DNA of 64,000 bases from Steinernema hermaphroditum (taxonomy: Eukaryota; Nematoda; Chromadorea; Rhabditida; Steinernematidae), in contig CM059621.1 in the NCBI GenBank assembly GCA_030435675.1, forward strand, positions 14,260,001-14,324,000, given 5' to 3'. The stretch's first letter is position 1, and each line of letters opens with the position of its first letter. Below the pieces are notes generated by a model. It was not told the origin of the DNA. It was given only the letters and a program-made list of their open reading frames with translations, and did not search any database. The position numbers were made by a program, and so were the translations under genes. Below, one piece after another: positions 48,643-61,035 of this stretch.

Positions 48643-51600
48643 GTTCCACTCAGCCCTTCGCTCTTAGATGGTCAAGTTCGCTACCGGTTCTTCTGTAAAT
48701 ACACGTGTTGTCACATTTCTTAATTTATTATTCCCCATTTTGTTGGTGGATGTACGGTATATACGATTCCAGATTTATAGTCACTTCACTACGATCTCCC
48801 ATTCAGCCAAAGTACACTTTGTATCTCAGTCTTTTCATGTGTGAAATATTGGTCTCCGTCTAATTTATTATATTGTCAAAGTTTAAGAGATAGTAATCGA
48901 TAAAGATATTCTACGTTCAAGGGTGATTGATAGAAATATATCTTACACATCGACGCGGACAGGCAGGTACAAAACTGCACTGCTAGAACGGTGGTGCACC
49001 TTCTTCTCTTCATCACCGCTTTTGATCCCAAGTGGCGATGCGTAGCCTCGTTGACTGCTAGCCGTGCTTCTTCGAACGTGTCAGTGATGTAATGTTTTGC
49101 TGATGAAACATTTTCCAAAAACTACACGAAGCGAAACGACTTCCGCTTACCTAGAAAAGAAATATAAATTTTTGTCGGTTTCGAACTCCAAAGCTATTTG
49201 GCACGTTCGTTTTATTCGCTTCTTCACTGCCCGAATCATCGATTTTGTGCGTGCAGTTCTCAGTTTTCCACTTCTAGGGTTAGGAAATAGCATGCCTTTG
49301 TCTTTCAAGATGGAATTACGCTGGAACGCACGATACGAGTTGGGAAACGTTCGTGACTTCGTTGCCTAAAGAGCCGTTTTAGAAGTGTCCGTATCCATAG
49401 GAATCAAATGGTGGTCTTTCTCGGAGGAAGGGTTCTAGAAAGATATGCGTGACCTCGCAGCTTTCCGCGATAAAACAGTTGCCTTTGACCACTGAAAGAG
49501 CCACGTTTTGGTGTACTGGGCAACGGTTTTTCGCGGTTTTTTGGGCTGTGCGTGGTTGTAGCACACTCTCGACGCCATCCATGAACTTCTACGATGGTCG
49601 CCTGGATGCGACACCATCAAGAATGTGTTCATTGCAAAGAATCGGACCTCCGGATCTCCGGTAGCTGGACTAAACCATCACATAATGTTTCATTGTGGTC
49701 TTTGAATATATTCTGAATCGAATTTTTCTCCTCGGAACCGTCGTATGTACGTTATTCTGCATATTCTAGACCGCGGAAGTTGGATTCGACCGTGAAAACA
49801 GCAATTTTACCCTCATTCGGGTCACCAGTCGACGTGCTTCTTGGCTAAAGCCATCTTTTTGGGTTTGTCAGGCTGTTCTGAATTTTTGTGACCAATGTGT
49901 GACCATCGTCCCGACTTCGTTTGAACGTTGCGGAATAGTCCACGCGGTAACGCACAGCCCAAAAAAACCGACCGAAATTGAATACTTCTCCAGAAGAAAC
50001 AACTTTTTCGGTCCGTCTTTGAGATCCGTACGATCCTTCCATCGATATAGATTGTCCTTTTTGGTGACTTTGGCTTCCTCACGGCATTATCCCGGTTTCC
50101 TCTGTTATTCTACACCTTATCCACTGTGTTTCGTGCATTCCTCTCCGAGATTTTCAGTTTCTCAGCGATTCTTCCTGGAAATATCCTCGTTCGTGAGGAT
50201 GTCGGCATGCGGTTGCTTTTAGGTCGTGATATGTTAGTCGCTTCCCCTGTTCTAGATAAATTACGTACTTGAGTGACAACAGAAATAACATGAAAGACGA
50301 CGCAAAAAAACTCATCCAAAAGCACGCAATAGTGGAACTACAGGTGCGCCTATTTTCTGTGGCCGCGCCAAATCTGTACCGGCCGAATGTATTACATCTC
50401 CTGTCGGCATGGTGAGTCCCGTATGGAAAATAATTAATGGCAATTTGTTGCGCGATAAATTCTACACTTAGCAGGTCCAGCATTTTTGGTGCAAGTTTGA
50501 AAAACCAAGCTAAATCGCTGATTCAAACTTTATCCAAGGGGTGCGCCTATTTCTATAGCAGCCACTGTACAGAACCAGGTAGTGTTTAGCCCCGTTTACC
50601 ATTTGCTCTTGTACCTGCAATATCTTCGTGTTCTCCACGAGATATGGGGACCGAACGGCAATGTAGGACAACGAATTTAACACTTGTCAATTAATACTGT
50701 TGTCTTTATGAGAAAAAGAACTCAGAGATTCCTGAGATCAGGTCCATATTTTTGCATTTTTTTTCAAAAGTTTCGTTTTGAGTTTTTACTGTTGTTTATT
50801 CTTAATCTTTGTGCTATGCAATAAATAAAGAAGGTTTGATGGAGGGCGCTAAACTTTTATAACACCAGGAACTGCATCAGTAGTGAAATCTGACGTCTGA
50901 AGTGACCAGCACTTTGATAATTTTTCTAAGACAGAAAGGATGGGATGTCCTTGCCTATTATTTCAGCTATAAAATCTTATAAGAACTGACAACACAATGT
51001 TCGTTGGTGCGCAGACATATTTAGAAATAGTCTAATAGAAGGCTGGATGAATGAAAAGCTGCTAGGCTGAATGGGATCACCCTCCGGGCTACCAAAATAA
51101 CTGTTTAAATGAGACAAAGTCTGGACGAATAGATATTTCTGAACATCGTTTCCGAACGTCCCTTACGATCGAAGTTTCACATCGCACGAGATGCCACTAA
51201 GTACAAGAAGAACGAACATTTGATCTTTGACTTCGAAAACCTTCGAAAATCACTACACTCCCCGAATTGGGTCTGACGCAGTTCCTGTCACATATGCGCG
51301 CCGCAATTACTCACAAATTGCAGGTAAACACGCGGCGACCCTCAAAGAGTGTTTCGGACACCGCGTTTCGCCCCTAAGAAACGGGGGCGAAAACACTGGC
51401 TCAAAGTGTGACGCACGAGTCGCCGTCTCCAAAGGTCTAATCGTCGAATAAAATACAAAACATAACACTTTTCGGAAGGGTCTCTGACGAAAGCGGGATT
51501 CCTAGGTGTTGTTTATGCTGCAGAAGTTGTGATGCATGGTGCTACGTTAGGGAACATGATGATATGCGTGGAGATCGCACGAGTTTTTGGAATATTCCTT

Positions 51601-51889
51601 TTATTTATCAGGAGTTGCCACAGTTGTGCAGTGAAAGCTCCTCTTGTTGCGCAAGGCTCTTCGAACAACAAATAAAGGCCAAGGGTGCTACGCGTCCATC
51701 GAGATGGGTTCGCTAAGGAACGATAGGCCAAGAGTGTGCATAAACATGCGCATAAAACCAGCTGCGCTGTCTCAAGTACGAACGAAACAATGAGGTTTCA
51801 ATGCTGACTATGTACCGATACATATCCGTTCGATAGCACTTTATCGGAAACTGTAAATAGTGGTTCATACCACTATTCGATTAGAAAAA
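48643..51889. other. Non-genic stretch with a decayed transposon
   Basis: Follows the IL-17-like gene. Contains the Tc1/mariner-like relic (49370-50545). Frames at 51227-51451 and 51513-51731 have no recognisable domain. No rRNA or tRNA gene is visible. Confidence 0.5.
49370..50545 (-). mobile_element. Decayed Tc1/mariner-like transposon
   Basis: The minus strand gives broken frames in transposase order: a helix-turn-helix-like piece (GKRLTYHDLKATA, about 50260-50200), then RKPKSPKRT (about 50075) and PKKMALAKKHVDW (about 49830-49865), the last resembling the KFAKKHVDWTPEDW block that precedes the second catalytic Asp. Stops and frameshifts separate them. The segments GGTGCGCCTATTTTCTGTGG (50343) and GGTGCGCCTATTTCTATAGC (50540) are related, perhaps remnants of terminal or subterminal repeats. 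No intact ends are found. Confidence 0.5.
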
Positions 51890-52244
51890 TTAAGAACCAC
51901 TGCAACTAAGAACCACCATCGTCCCTGATTGTCCAGATAAAGTCCGTCTGAACGAGCCAAACAGGTGTAGTAGCATGAAAGCTGCACTCGCAGTAAATAT
52001 CAGGAGTTCTCCTCTATACATCACGGCGGCGTCAAACAAAGTGTCGTCGCTCCCTTGGATTTGGTTGACTGTGAAATGGACATCGAGATGGGGGAAAGAA
52101 CTATTTATAGACAACTCAATGTCGAAACATGAATGAGTTATAGCAAAAGAGGTACATGCCAGTTGCGGTTCGTCAAGGTTCTTGCTGAGGGAGATGTCAG
52201 GGAGAGCGCGCAACTCGGTTACGGCGCACTTCTGTGCATAGCTA
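51890..52244 (-). pseudogene. Orphan C-terminal exon with a membrane segment
   Basis: After a TTTCCGCAG acceptor the minus strand is open for about 117 codons (SYAQKCAVTELR ... ISLSKNLDEPQL ... DTLFDAAVMYRG ... ELLIFTASAAFMLLHLFGSF, stop at 51890). The last part is a membrane-spanning helix followed by basic residues. It starts only 74 bases beyond the stop of the RING/B-box gene on the same strand, and looks like that gene's natural C-terminal exon. However, I find no donor that joins it in frame: a TGA ends the preceding exon first. It is probably a stranded exon after a nonsense or splice-site mutation; a sequence error is the alternative. Confidence 0.5.
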
Positions 52245-52317
52245 CTGCGGAAACAAAGACAAAGACATCAAGATGATAACTTGAGATAACCTGATTCAGA
52301 AGAAACATACTATGCAT

Positions 52318-54241
52318 TCAATTTCTTTTGTGACTGTTCAGCTCTCCGAGATCCCGTAGAAGCTGTGCTTTCCAGCTGTATAATTTTTCGAATTTCTGAA
52401 AAGCACATGCTTAAGGAAGTGTTGTGTACGGTATCACCTTTGCAATTTTTTTATCCGCGTCTCTTATTTCTCCGGCTTCTTTGTCCACTGCCTCTTTAGT
52501 GATTCTGGACGCGTTTGTCAGCTTCTCAATCCGCCAGTTGATGCTACGGCAGTCCTCCCTGAGATTTTCAAAGAAGATGTTCAACTGCTTATTCACTTCT
52601 TCTTCTATTTTTGATGCCAGAGGTGCCTTCCTACAAGCAGGATCTATTGGATTTCTACAAATGTCCGCAATCTGCTGCTTCTTGTACTGATCGTCGGCGA
52701 AAGTCACCCGTTTCACGCTGGCAAAGTGCTCACTGTGGTACTTCAAAACGCACTGTCCACAGAAATACATCTACAATTTGCTGGCATTCGTAAATCCGAA
52801 TTGGTATGTCGAAATACCTCAGAGTTTTCCCTTCCATCGGAGCACAATGCGCAAGTGAAAGACGAAGTTTCTGGCAACACCGAATCACAGCAGCAGCATA
52901 TGTCATGAAGGTGGTCTAAAAGATCAAGTCTACAACAAACATAGCGAAGAAAGCTAACCCTTCAGAGCCGAGTTTGTGGGCAACCTTTCATGCATTTTGA
53001 GTTCGACGACTACTTCACAGTCACATAAGGAGTGTCCACACTTCGGCATTGGGTTACGTAATAGCTCAAAACACAAACGAAATGTTGGCTCCTTCTGATT
53101 TCGCTCAACTGCTGGCGTTGCGCACATCATGTTCTTAGGCTTTACTATCTCGACCACATTCGTTGTGGTGTTGCACACTTTAGGAATGAGTTCTTCTTGA
53201 TTAGTGGTCTCTCTTTGAGTCGAGAGATACGGAGCGAGGTCGATCCTATGGATCGCGTGAGAACTATGTTTTGTAAAGTAAAGTATGTTGTCACAAAAAG
53301 TGCAACTTGACGGGTGAGGCAGCTCGATTGGTAATTTGTCGATTTTCCGATTCCTGCAACAACTTAAATTCAGGTTCAATTGAGGAAGTGCGCCTAACGG
53401 CATGTTTAGTCTCCAAAGTTCACCGATGAAGTTCACAATGAAAACATCTTCCCCAACTGCATGCGTCTTCAAGAACCACTTGAACCAGCTGTCTATTGTG
53501 TCTCCTTCCAGCGATTCTTCTTCCGCAAATTCGATCTGTTCTCCGGCATTGCCAATAACTAGCAAGTGCAGTTTTACGCCATCAAAGGCGTAGAAGTGAT
53601 CATGGTATGCGAAAACGGCAAAAGAATGACCTACAATACAGCATCGCAGAAAGAGAATCTTGAAAACGCCATACAGTCATTAAAGACGATTTCTTTCATA
53701 ACTTCAAGCGAAAAAGTTATCCATTTCTTATTTAGTTCTATGTAAAATGAACCGTAGACGCGGAAGTTACTAAAAACAATTCCGAACAGCACTCGCACAT
53801 AAATGAAACCTTGCATTGTAGTATTTCAACGTCTTGACATTTCTCATTGATTTGTCGACAAGTTTGTAAATTTCAATTTCGACGCTAAATGAGCCTCTTT
53901 CATTTTCTTCATGTGTTACACAGCTATGGTAGACTGCGTCCGACGTAACATTGCAGAAACAGTTGTAGTGTTTCTCGTTTGTGTTTCCCTTCTAAGGTCT
54001 TTCATAATCACAACAAAACCGATAACAAACCCGTTGACGGTAACCACTGGGACAGATGTGTCGCTCGATTTCGTGACTCTGGCGATCGTAGATCCGTATC
54101 TCGTTACTGAAAGGGGCGTTTTAAGTGATATGGTGCTATTACCCACTTTTCAGAATGCACAATCACTTTGCCGTCGGTGACGGAACATAGCAGAGCGTCC
54201 TCGAGTTCTCCTTCCAGATCAGGAAGTGAAATCACCTCCAT
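52318..54241 (-). CDS. Propeller-like / degenerate RING / B-box / coiled-coil protein, 542 aa
   Basis: Eight exons: 54241-54147, 54106-54031, 53991-53810, 53769-53675, 53630-52959, 52915-52818, 52770-52438, 52395-52318 (1629 nt), introns 39-47 nt. Residues 1 to about 320 contain propeller-like strands (LLCSVTDGKVIVHSENNEIR, YDRQSHEIE, CDNILYFTKHSSHAIHRIDL). A RING-like block follows at 336-373 (CGHSLCDC), then Cys-rich ICCCCDSVLP...CALCSDG and a B-box-like FCGQCVLKYHSEHF at about 410-423, then a coiled coil (EEEVNKQLNIFFENLRED onward). The RING is degenerate: the first CxxC has one Cys, CGHSLCDC has one residue too few, and the last CxxC is missing, so E3 activity is doubtful. Putting the RING after the propeller is unusual. 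The frame ends abruptly (ELNSHKRN, stop), with a plausible missing C-terminal exon beyond. A GCAG acceptor lies 2 nt before the ATG. Confidence 0.7.
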
Positions 54242-54784
54242 TCCTGCAGTAAAGCTAAAAAAATTGCAAAAAAAAAAGATTAAAGGAAGCGAGATCGTTG
54301 TAGGAGACGCGAAAAATATAATCAAGGAGAGGCGTTTCATCTCAGCAAGCATGCTAGGAGTTGTTATCAATACCAGGCATCCGCCATCGACCTGTTCGTC
54401 ATCAACGCCACTCCAGAAATGAATCCGGCAGCAAAGAGACATCTTCTGTTTTGGCAGTTTGTTTACATTGATAGTCGTTGTCAACACGATAAGAGCCCTT
54501 CTACTTGGGGCTGTCTGTACATAATCACAACAATTAGGGATAACTCAGCAAATTTCTTAACTTGTCGACAACTGTCATTGGGTTGTTGGGTTGATCTCAT
54601 TTCTACTTTACAGAAATAAAGGCCAACTTCGGAAAAGTCACACTTCAGGAATGGTGCCTAAGACCTCACATTTTGAGACTGGCTCTGCATTTTTCGGTGT
54701 CATGCAGGGTGTAATGAAATAAAATCGTAAGGCGTATTTGCTTGATAGTTTGTTTCCAAATTCTGAATGACTTTATGAAGAGAG

Positions 54785-54878
54785 TCGCGACCAGAGATGG
54801 GCAACATCTCAGCCGTTCCAACCGGTTGGCCACTCGACTCAGCCGATCCGATCCGTTCGTGTCCATCTCTGGTCGCGA
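54785..54878. repeat. 94-bp hairpin element with 16-bp perfect arms
   Basis: TCGCGACCAGAGATGG at 54785 and CCATCTCTGGTCGCGA ending at 54878 are exact inverse repeats. The interior is GC-rich with partial further pairing (CGTTCCAACCGGTTGG). Likely a small MITE. Confidence 0.9.
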
Positions 54879-57073
54879 TCCAACATTTTGAATTTCTTTC
54901 ATTTTTGTGTTTGCTGCATGACTTCTTAAACGATGCATAAAGCGGTCTATAACGCTCTATTTCCTTTACCTTAAGTTTGTTCCGTACGTATTTTTGTACG
55001 ACTTGTAACAGCTTCCAGCGTTAGCGATAGATGATTTGCGTCCACAGCATCGGTCGGGTCATCCAATCGCTCTTTCTCTCTCTGAAGTTCGCCGAATGAG
55101 TTGAGTGAGCGGTAGTTTTCGGCCGTCGTTGTTGGTGCAGTGATCAAACCCAATGTCTTTGATTCATGAAATAAAGTCGTGTTACTGTGGCTAATTTATG
55201 CCGAATTGACAAGCTCGTCGCCCAAAATGATAACCCCGATTTACAGTTAAGCGGCATTAATATTTTTGTAGTTGTAGTTCGTCACTCTGAATGGCCTAAA
55301 CTTTTCATTCTAAGATTGGACATTCATTTCCGTTTAGGCTGACGAACAACAAAAATTAACTTGAATACGAATCGAGGTATGCTACATAAACCTCCAAAGC
55401 ATGGAGAACTTCATTTGCTAGTTCGCTAGAATTCTACCACGTGTATTTGTACCGTATCTTTTCATTATACGGTCTAATCACAACTTAAACAAATCCATTT
55501 CCATAGTCAATACGGTACTGGCAAATCTTTCCAAAGCTGATCTGGTCCTCCCCTAAATACGTCCCCCAGTCGTCAGACGGCCGTCAACTCTTCTTCTATT
55601 CAATTTTGACCTTCATCCTATCTCTTCACTATACGTCACTTCAGTTAATTTAAGTAACTATAAATTTGCCACTAACCACAGTGAGCATCACTACCGCTTC
55701 CATCACAATGCACTTTGCTCAGTTCACGCCGATCTTTCTTATCCTTTAATTTTGCAGCGTTGACCTCAACAAATCAAATCGAAAGTCTCATTTAATTAAG
55801 TACGCAACATTTCCGGTGCTGACTCATCGTCTCAAAATCAAAATTACGCGCCTAATTGGCGACTCTGTGCCACGTACAACTCTGGCACGTACAAACACAT
55901 TTCTCCGGAATTTAATACGATTTCTTTGTTAAAAAGAGACACGAATGTGTCGGCGTGTTGCGAACTTCGATAATTACATGTACAGTCCCGTGACGACTAT
56001 GAATGTCTGACGATTCTAAAAATCGCCGGTTAGATATGGTGGGCCGAGTGACGTAGTTGATTTACTATTCTAACGTATGTTTTGATAGTGAACGGGGAAA
56101 CAAGACAAGCGATTGACATGAATTATTGAGGCACGCTTTGTTTTGAGGCTTAACTGTCGTAAACTCGCGTCTCTGCATTAGCATTTTGTTTTTTCCAATT
56201 TAGGTTGAAAAGTGCTTAATTGCGAACTGGGAGTGCAGAGAGGCCAGTTACACGGAAGTGATTTACAGATAGCAGGAAGGGTTAAGCTTCAGCGTCTGAA
56301 TTAGCAAGGGGGTGGATTGTTGCTGAACGAAACTTTTGCAGAGTCGGTAGTGTATCGAATATGGACGATAACGAACGATCAAAACAACTCGTTTTATAAC
56401 CATTCGAAAAGGCAAAAAATTACGTACACGATACAATCATGAATCATTCTAAATATCCTTCTTCTCCGGCCATGCAGACGCTTCCGAAAATTTTTCAAGA
56501 TAGTCGTGATAGATTCGTCACTTCTCTTCTTTGCTCTGTCAGCAGGGGTTCAGTCTTACTGGAGTCAGCAGTTGACGATACTACACGTTCTTGGGCCCAT
56601 GGGATGCCGGCGCCTTCTGGAATCAGATTTAGTAGACACCCGGTATCTTCGAACAAAAAACGAGCTGGTAATTGTTGATAAATTACGATAGTGCTCTTGG
56701 TTTTGGAACTTAAAAGAGTCACTTATTCATGCACAAATGCAAGAGGACCGATAGTGTTTCACTCACATAATAATAGATTTTTGTGTACCCTGTAAGTACA
56801 TCCAACTTGGGGGACGATTTGAGGAAAGAATTCGATTTCTAATCTTCTGGAACAAGTAGGACGAAGATGGCAAAAACAAAAATGTTCAGTATTCGTGCAC
56901 TATTAGAGACTTTGTCAAGGAAATCGACAGCAACATATCATAAAGTTCAAACACTTCGAATATGGAGCGAGCGCACTTATAATTACTGTTTTCAATACCT
57001 AGTCCATCGGTTTATTGTAATAAACCCGGCTGCGCGCGAATTCGCGCCATCCAGGTACTAAAAGCCAATTAGC

Positions 57074-57318
57074 CTGTAGCCCTGCAGGCGGCAAGATTGG
57101 CGCTCATGGATAGGGCTGAAGTTGGGGCCAAAAAACTGTAGCCCTGCGGGCGGCGAGAAACCATAGCCCTGCGGGCGGCAAGATTGGCGCTCATGTAAAT
57201 GGTTAAAGTGGGCGAAAAAACTGTAAAGTTTCAGGAAACTCGAACCGAAAACACTGCTGGTTACAAAATAGGCAAAAAATCACTCAAAAACAGCAAAAAA
57301 AACTCAAAGCCTAGCTGA
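57074..57318 (+). repeat. Family C repeat, copy 2, with short tandem head
   Basis: Three units of TAGCCCTGCGGGCGGC (57075, 57137, 57162; first with CAGG) alternate with GGCGCTCATG, then continue as the same 135-bp sequence found at 17797-17935. The head repeat suggests amplification of the element's 5' end. Confidence 0.8.
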
Positions 57319-57479
57319 GACTCTAGCTAGTGCTTAGATTTGTAAAATCGTTGGCTGATGAGCACAGAGCCATCTGACCACTGAACATTGCAGGTCTTGT
57401 GGTGGTGCGCTAGATCGGTAGTTCGTCTCGCGGTTGTCGTCTCGATCTGCTCGCCAATTCACTGGCAAAGTCCAATTGC

Positions 57480-57723
57480 CAGCGGCCACGCGGGATTGAA
57501 GATCGTGTATCGGGTTAGAGTTTATTAAAACCACACAACCGTCAACAATCAAACAGGAACAACAAAACTTGCAAGCAATCAATAATCAACAGCACGAAAA
57601 GGATCGTAATCACAAATGCACGCCGCGCGCTCCCCTCATCACGTCATTCGTTGCGAGAGTCACTCTTGTGAATCTCGCCCGTTCGGTATAGGCGTCGCAG
57701 TCGCTCGGCGACAGGTGGTGACA
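57480..57723 (-). mobile_element. Probable LTR or LTR fragment
   Basis: Read on the minus strand it begins TGTCACCACCTGTCGCCG at 57723, has a GC-rich U3-like part, an AATAAA in TTTTAATAAACTCTAACCCG near 57520, and is followed by a leader-like TTGGCGAGCAGATCGAGACG at about 57458, which resembles the region after LTRs in Gypsy/Bel elements. A related TCGGTTAGAGTTGAATAAAA occurs at 60551. No gag or pol is seen nearby, so this is a solo or truncated LTR. The boundaries are approximate. Confidence 0.4.
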
Positions 57724-58589
57724 TTAAGTCATCACGATGAAATTTAAGGCACTATTGGCTTGAAACTTAAAATTCTGAGCTGCTGCATGCACAAATAAGA
57801 ACTCGGATCTTTCATTTGCATCGGTGAGGGATCAGCCAGTTCGCTTTCTTAGAAATGAGAGAAGTGAGCGGTCGTTCTTGGCCGTCGTTCTTGGCACAAT
57901 GACCCGAATTCCATCCACCTCACTGATAGGCTCACTACAGTTACCCGACTTCCTCCTGCAATCTGATGGGATCATTACGCTTAACTCTGTCATCGTGCCC
58001 CTTGCCGAATGGAAGATCTCAAAACGATAATCATAACAAACGACATTACTGGCGCATAGGTCGTAATCATATATTTTTGGAGTTGTTCTTGAGATACCTT
58101 TTCTCGCTTGGCGTTATTTTTTCTTTTTTTACATCACATTTAACTGTTTCTCTTTCTGAATGAAAGGATCTTGGCTAACGTGCTATGACAACATAGAAAA
58201 TCTCGAAATAGTAAGCTGTGATCAAATACCTTTGCACTTCCGCGTGGTGCTCACCTCATGAAATTGTTACATTCCGTACCTCCATGTACTATATTCAATA
58301 AATCTCTAGTTTTTTACGCATGGTCAAAGCCTTGTAGACGACCTCTTCTTTATTCCCGGCATTCATCATGGTGTAATGCGTAAAAGCACTCGAACAATCA
58401 GCTCTTGATGAGGCTCTCTCCTGTTGAATTACTGAACTCACCGTATATTACAGGATATTTTTACATAATTGAAGATTCATGAAGTATTTTTACAACGCGT
58501 AGACTTTATTTATTATGTAACAATACTAAACTAAATAGAGTATGACTTCCATGACTTTATTTTATGAATCAAAGGCAAAATTTTACATG

Positions 58590-58920
58590 ATGCCGAATAA
58601 TAGACAAAGGAGACCGGGACGTTCCTTTTTTTCGTCAAAGACGGTCTTCCAAATCATATCATAATCATATTTTTGCATGCTTCTCGTTTCTCTAGACCAT
58701 TTCTGGTTCAGTTCACTCTGGCTCAGACAAAACAGAGGATGTCACTTGCTGCCGGCTTCATACCTGACGTGGCGTTCATGTCGAACCGAACCTTCATGCG
58801 ACCTTCAGTGTGACCTTCTTCGCAGCCGGATTCTTGGTGTCGGAGATCCAGCGATGGTGGAACTTCGGCTTTCGGGAGTCCCATTTCCCCAATTCTCTGG
58901 AGGCCGGAACGATGTTTTTC
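58590..58920 (+). repeat. Family A dispersed repeat, internally deleted copy
   Basis: Same orientation as 14129-14600. Shares AATAGACAAA, CAAAACAGAGGA, TTGCTGC.GGCTTCAT.CCTG, TGTCGAACCG, GCGACCTTC, CCGGATTC.TGG and CTCTGGA.GCCGGAA, but lacks the middle of the longer copy. Confidence 0.6.
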
Positions 58921-60028
58921 CGTGAAAGATAGTCTTCCAAATCACATATTTTTGCAAAGAGCCTCGGACATTCTTGACCATTTCTGGTTCAGTCTTTATT
59001 TTCTCTTTCATTCCACAGCAAAACATGTAAGATAGAAAAAGTAGTCGTTTCGATCGTTTGTTGAAAAGTTTTGAGTTTTTTTTTGTCACACACCATGTAT
59101 TATATATCATTATCAGAACGGTTCCGGGAAGTAACTTCCCAAGTTCATTTGGCAATTTTTTACCATTTGGCAGCATAAATATTGTCTCTACTAATAGTAA
59201 TAGGCCCCATTCTTGGAACATTGAAATAATGTAACCAATTACCTCAATTTTCCATAATTTCGATAATTGGCAAATGTAGTATATAACATGGAATCGTCTT
59301 TTTAGTGCAAAGGCTAATTTTGTCTATATCACACCTTGGCATTCAAAAGGTTAAAAGAGAAGGCGATTCTCGTGCATTGAAGGAAAGGTAGACATGATGG
59401 GTTGTGGACCAAAGCGTGAACATGGACATCTACAGTCGCAACACACACTGAGGACAATTGCCCGGAAATGAAGAGCGGTGCGAAGATCAGAGAAAAGCGG
59501 TTGTCTTTTGCTACGTCTCCTTTGTCTCTGGTCGTCTGCACTCTCGTGCAAAAACCGTTCTATTATTGTTTCGCAAAAACAGAAATTTCTTTATTCAATT
59601 TTTCCATTTTTGCGGTGCGGGCTAGTATTGTTACAGTATGGTCTTCAATTCGCGAGATAGGGAAGTACAAAATTTTAGGCATTTACTCTGGGACGGTTGC
59701 AGTAAGTGTGCTTTTCTTTTGTATTTGTTTACATGGTAAGTGGAATTAGTTTCGCTTCGTGTGCTTTTTTTGGAATTGTTTCATTAACAAAACATCACGG
59801 ACGCATTTCGTGAAAGTACTGATGTCGAGCTTATTTGATTCACTCTGTGCATGTAGGCGTACAGCGCTTAATGTCATGGAATCAAAGATGAAATTAACGA
59901 CCGAAGAAAGGAAGCAACAAATGAAGCAAGCATCTTTCATCCAAGAACTGTCATTTGTTAACATAAATAAATTCTTTGAAGGAAATTCATCGTGAGGACT
60001 GTGCTTTAGTCTGCTCAGTATCCCTGCA

Positions 60029-61035
60029 GGCATATCTGGGAACCGCTAAGCTGCCCCAGAAAACTAAAACCAAAGAGTACGATCAAGTTCAACTCTATAT
60101 TGTCGAAAAGAGAACACGGGCTGGCGTCGAACCGACCCTGACTGGTTTACAAATCAAACGCGTACACAACTATACTCCGGGAACTGGTTCACAAAAGGTT
60201 CACTGCCACAATTATCTTCGGGTACACGGCTGCTTACACTCTCGACTCTCGGACCCTCGAGGGGTTTTTGGCCTCTCGACTCTCGATTATCGACTCTCGA
60301 CAAATGGTCGAGAGTAGCGAGAGGAGAGTAGCCTTGGTCCCACCACGAAAATTCTGAAATTTTGCGCGCGTGTGGTCCACAAAATGTATACCGAAAATCA
60401 CACTGTATGGATGACAAAAGCATCCAAATGCGGCACTCTCGTGTTGACTCTCGACTCTTTTCTCGGGTAAAAATCCCACCCGAGAGTCTCGACTTTCGAG
60501 TCCTGATTCTCGACTCTCGCACAGCCCTGTCCGGGAACCAATAGGTCTACTCGGTTAGAGTTGAATAAAACCAGTTCCAGGAATTTCAATCTGTCCGCCC
60601 GCAGAGTTCTTGGTCTGTCCATCCAAAAGGCTAGGCTTTTCGTGCACTTTGTGTACTGTTGGTGCCTAACCGTCCATACAGTGTCCTCATGGCAAAATTT
60701 CAGAATTTTCGTGGTGGGACCAAGGCTACTCTCCTCTCGCTACTCTCGACCATTTGTCGAGAGTCGATAATCGAGAGTCGAGAGGCCAAAAACCCCTCGA
60801 TGGTCCGAGAGTTGAGAGTCGAGAGTGTAAGCAGCCGTGTACCCGAAGATAATTGTGGCAGTGAACCTTTTGTGAACCAGTTCCCGGAGTATAGTTGTGT
60901 ACGCGTTTGATTTGTAAACCAGTCAGGGTCGGTTCGACGCCAGCCCGTGTTCTCTTTTCGACAATATAGAGTTGAGCTTGATCGCACTGTTTGGTTTTAG
61001 TTTTCTGGGGCACCTTAGCGGTTCCCAAATATGCC
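60029..61035. mobile_element. Foldback element, ~340-bp inverted terminal repeats
   Basis: Left arm 60029-60364 (GGCATATCTGGGAACCGCTA...) is the reverse complement of the right arm 60693-61035 with few differences. The interior (about 330 bases) is rich in GACTCTCGA/TCGAGAGTC words. Each arm contains a tRNA-like segment (ATTTGTAAACCAGTCAGGGT followed by CGGTTCGACGCC) related to the SINE heads at 17972 and 32192. Open frames in both arms are mirror images without a known domain. Probably a non-autonomous foldback transposon. Confidence 0.8.

Noticed and set aside
60029..61035. Protein sharing GVEPTLTGLQIK in both arms
   Set aside because: The shared peptide is simply the inverted repeat translated from each arm; it reads through a tRNA-like non-coding segment.
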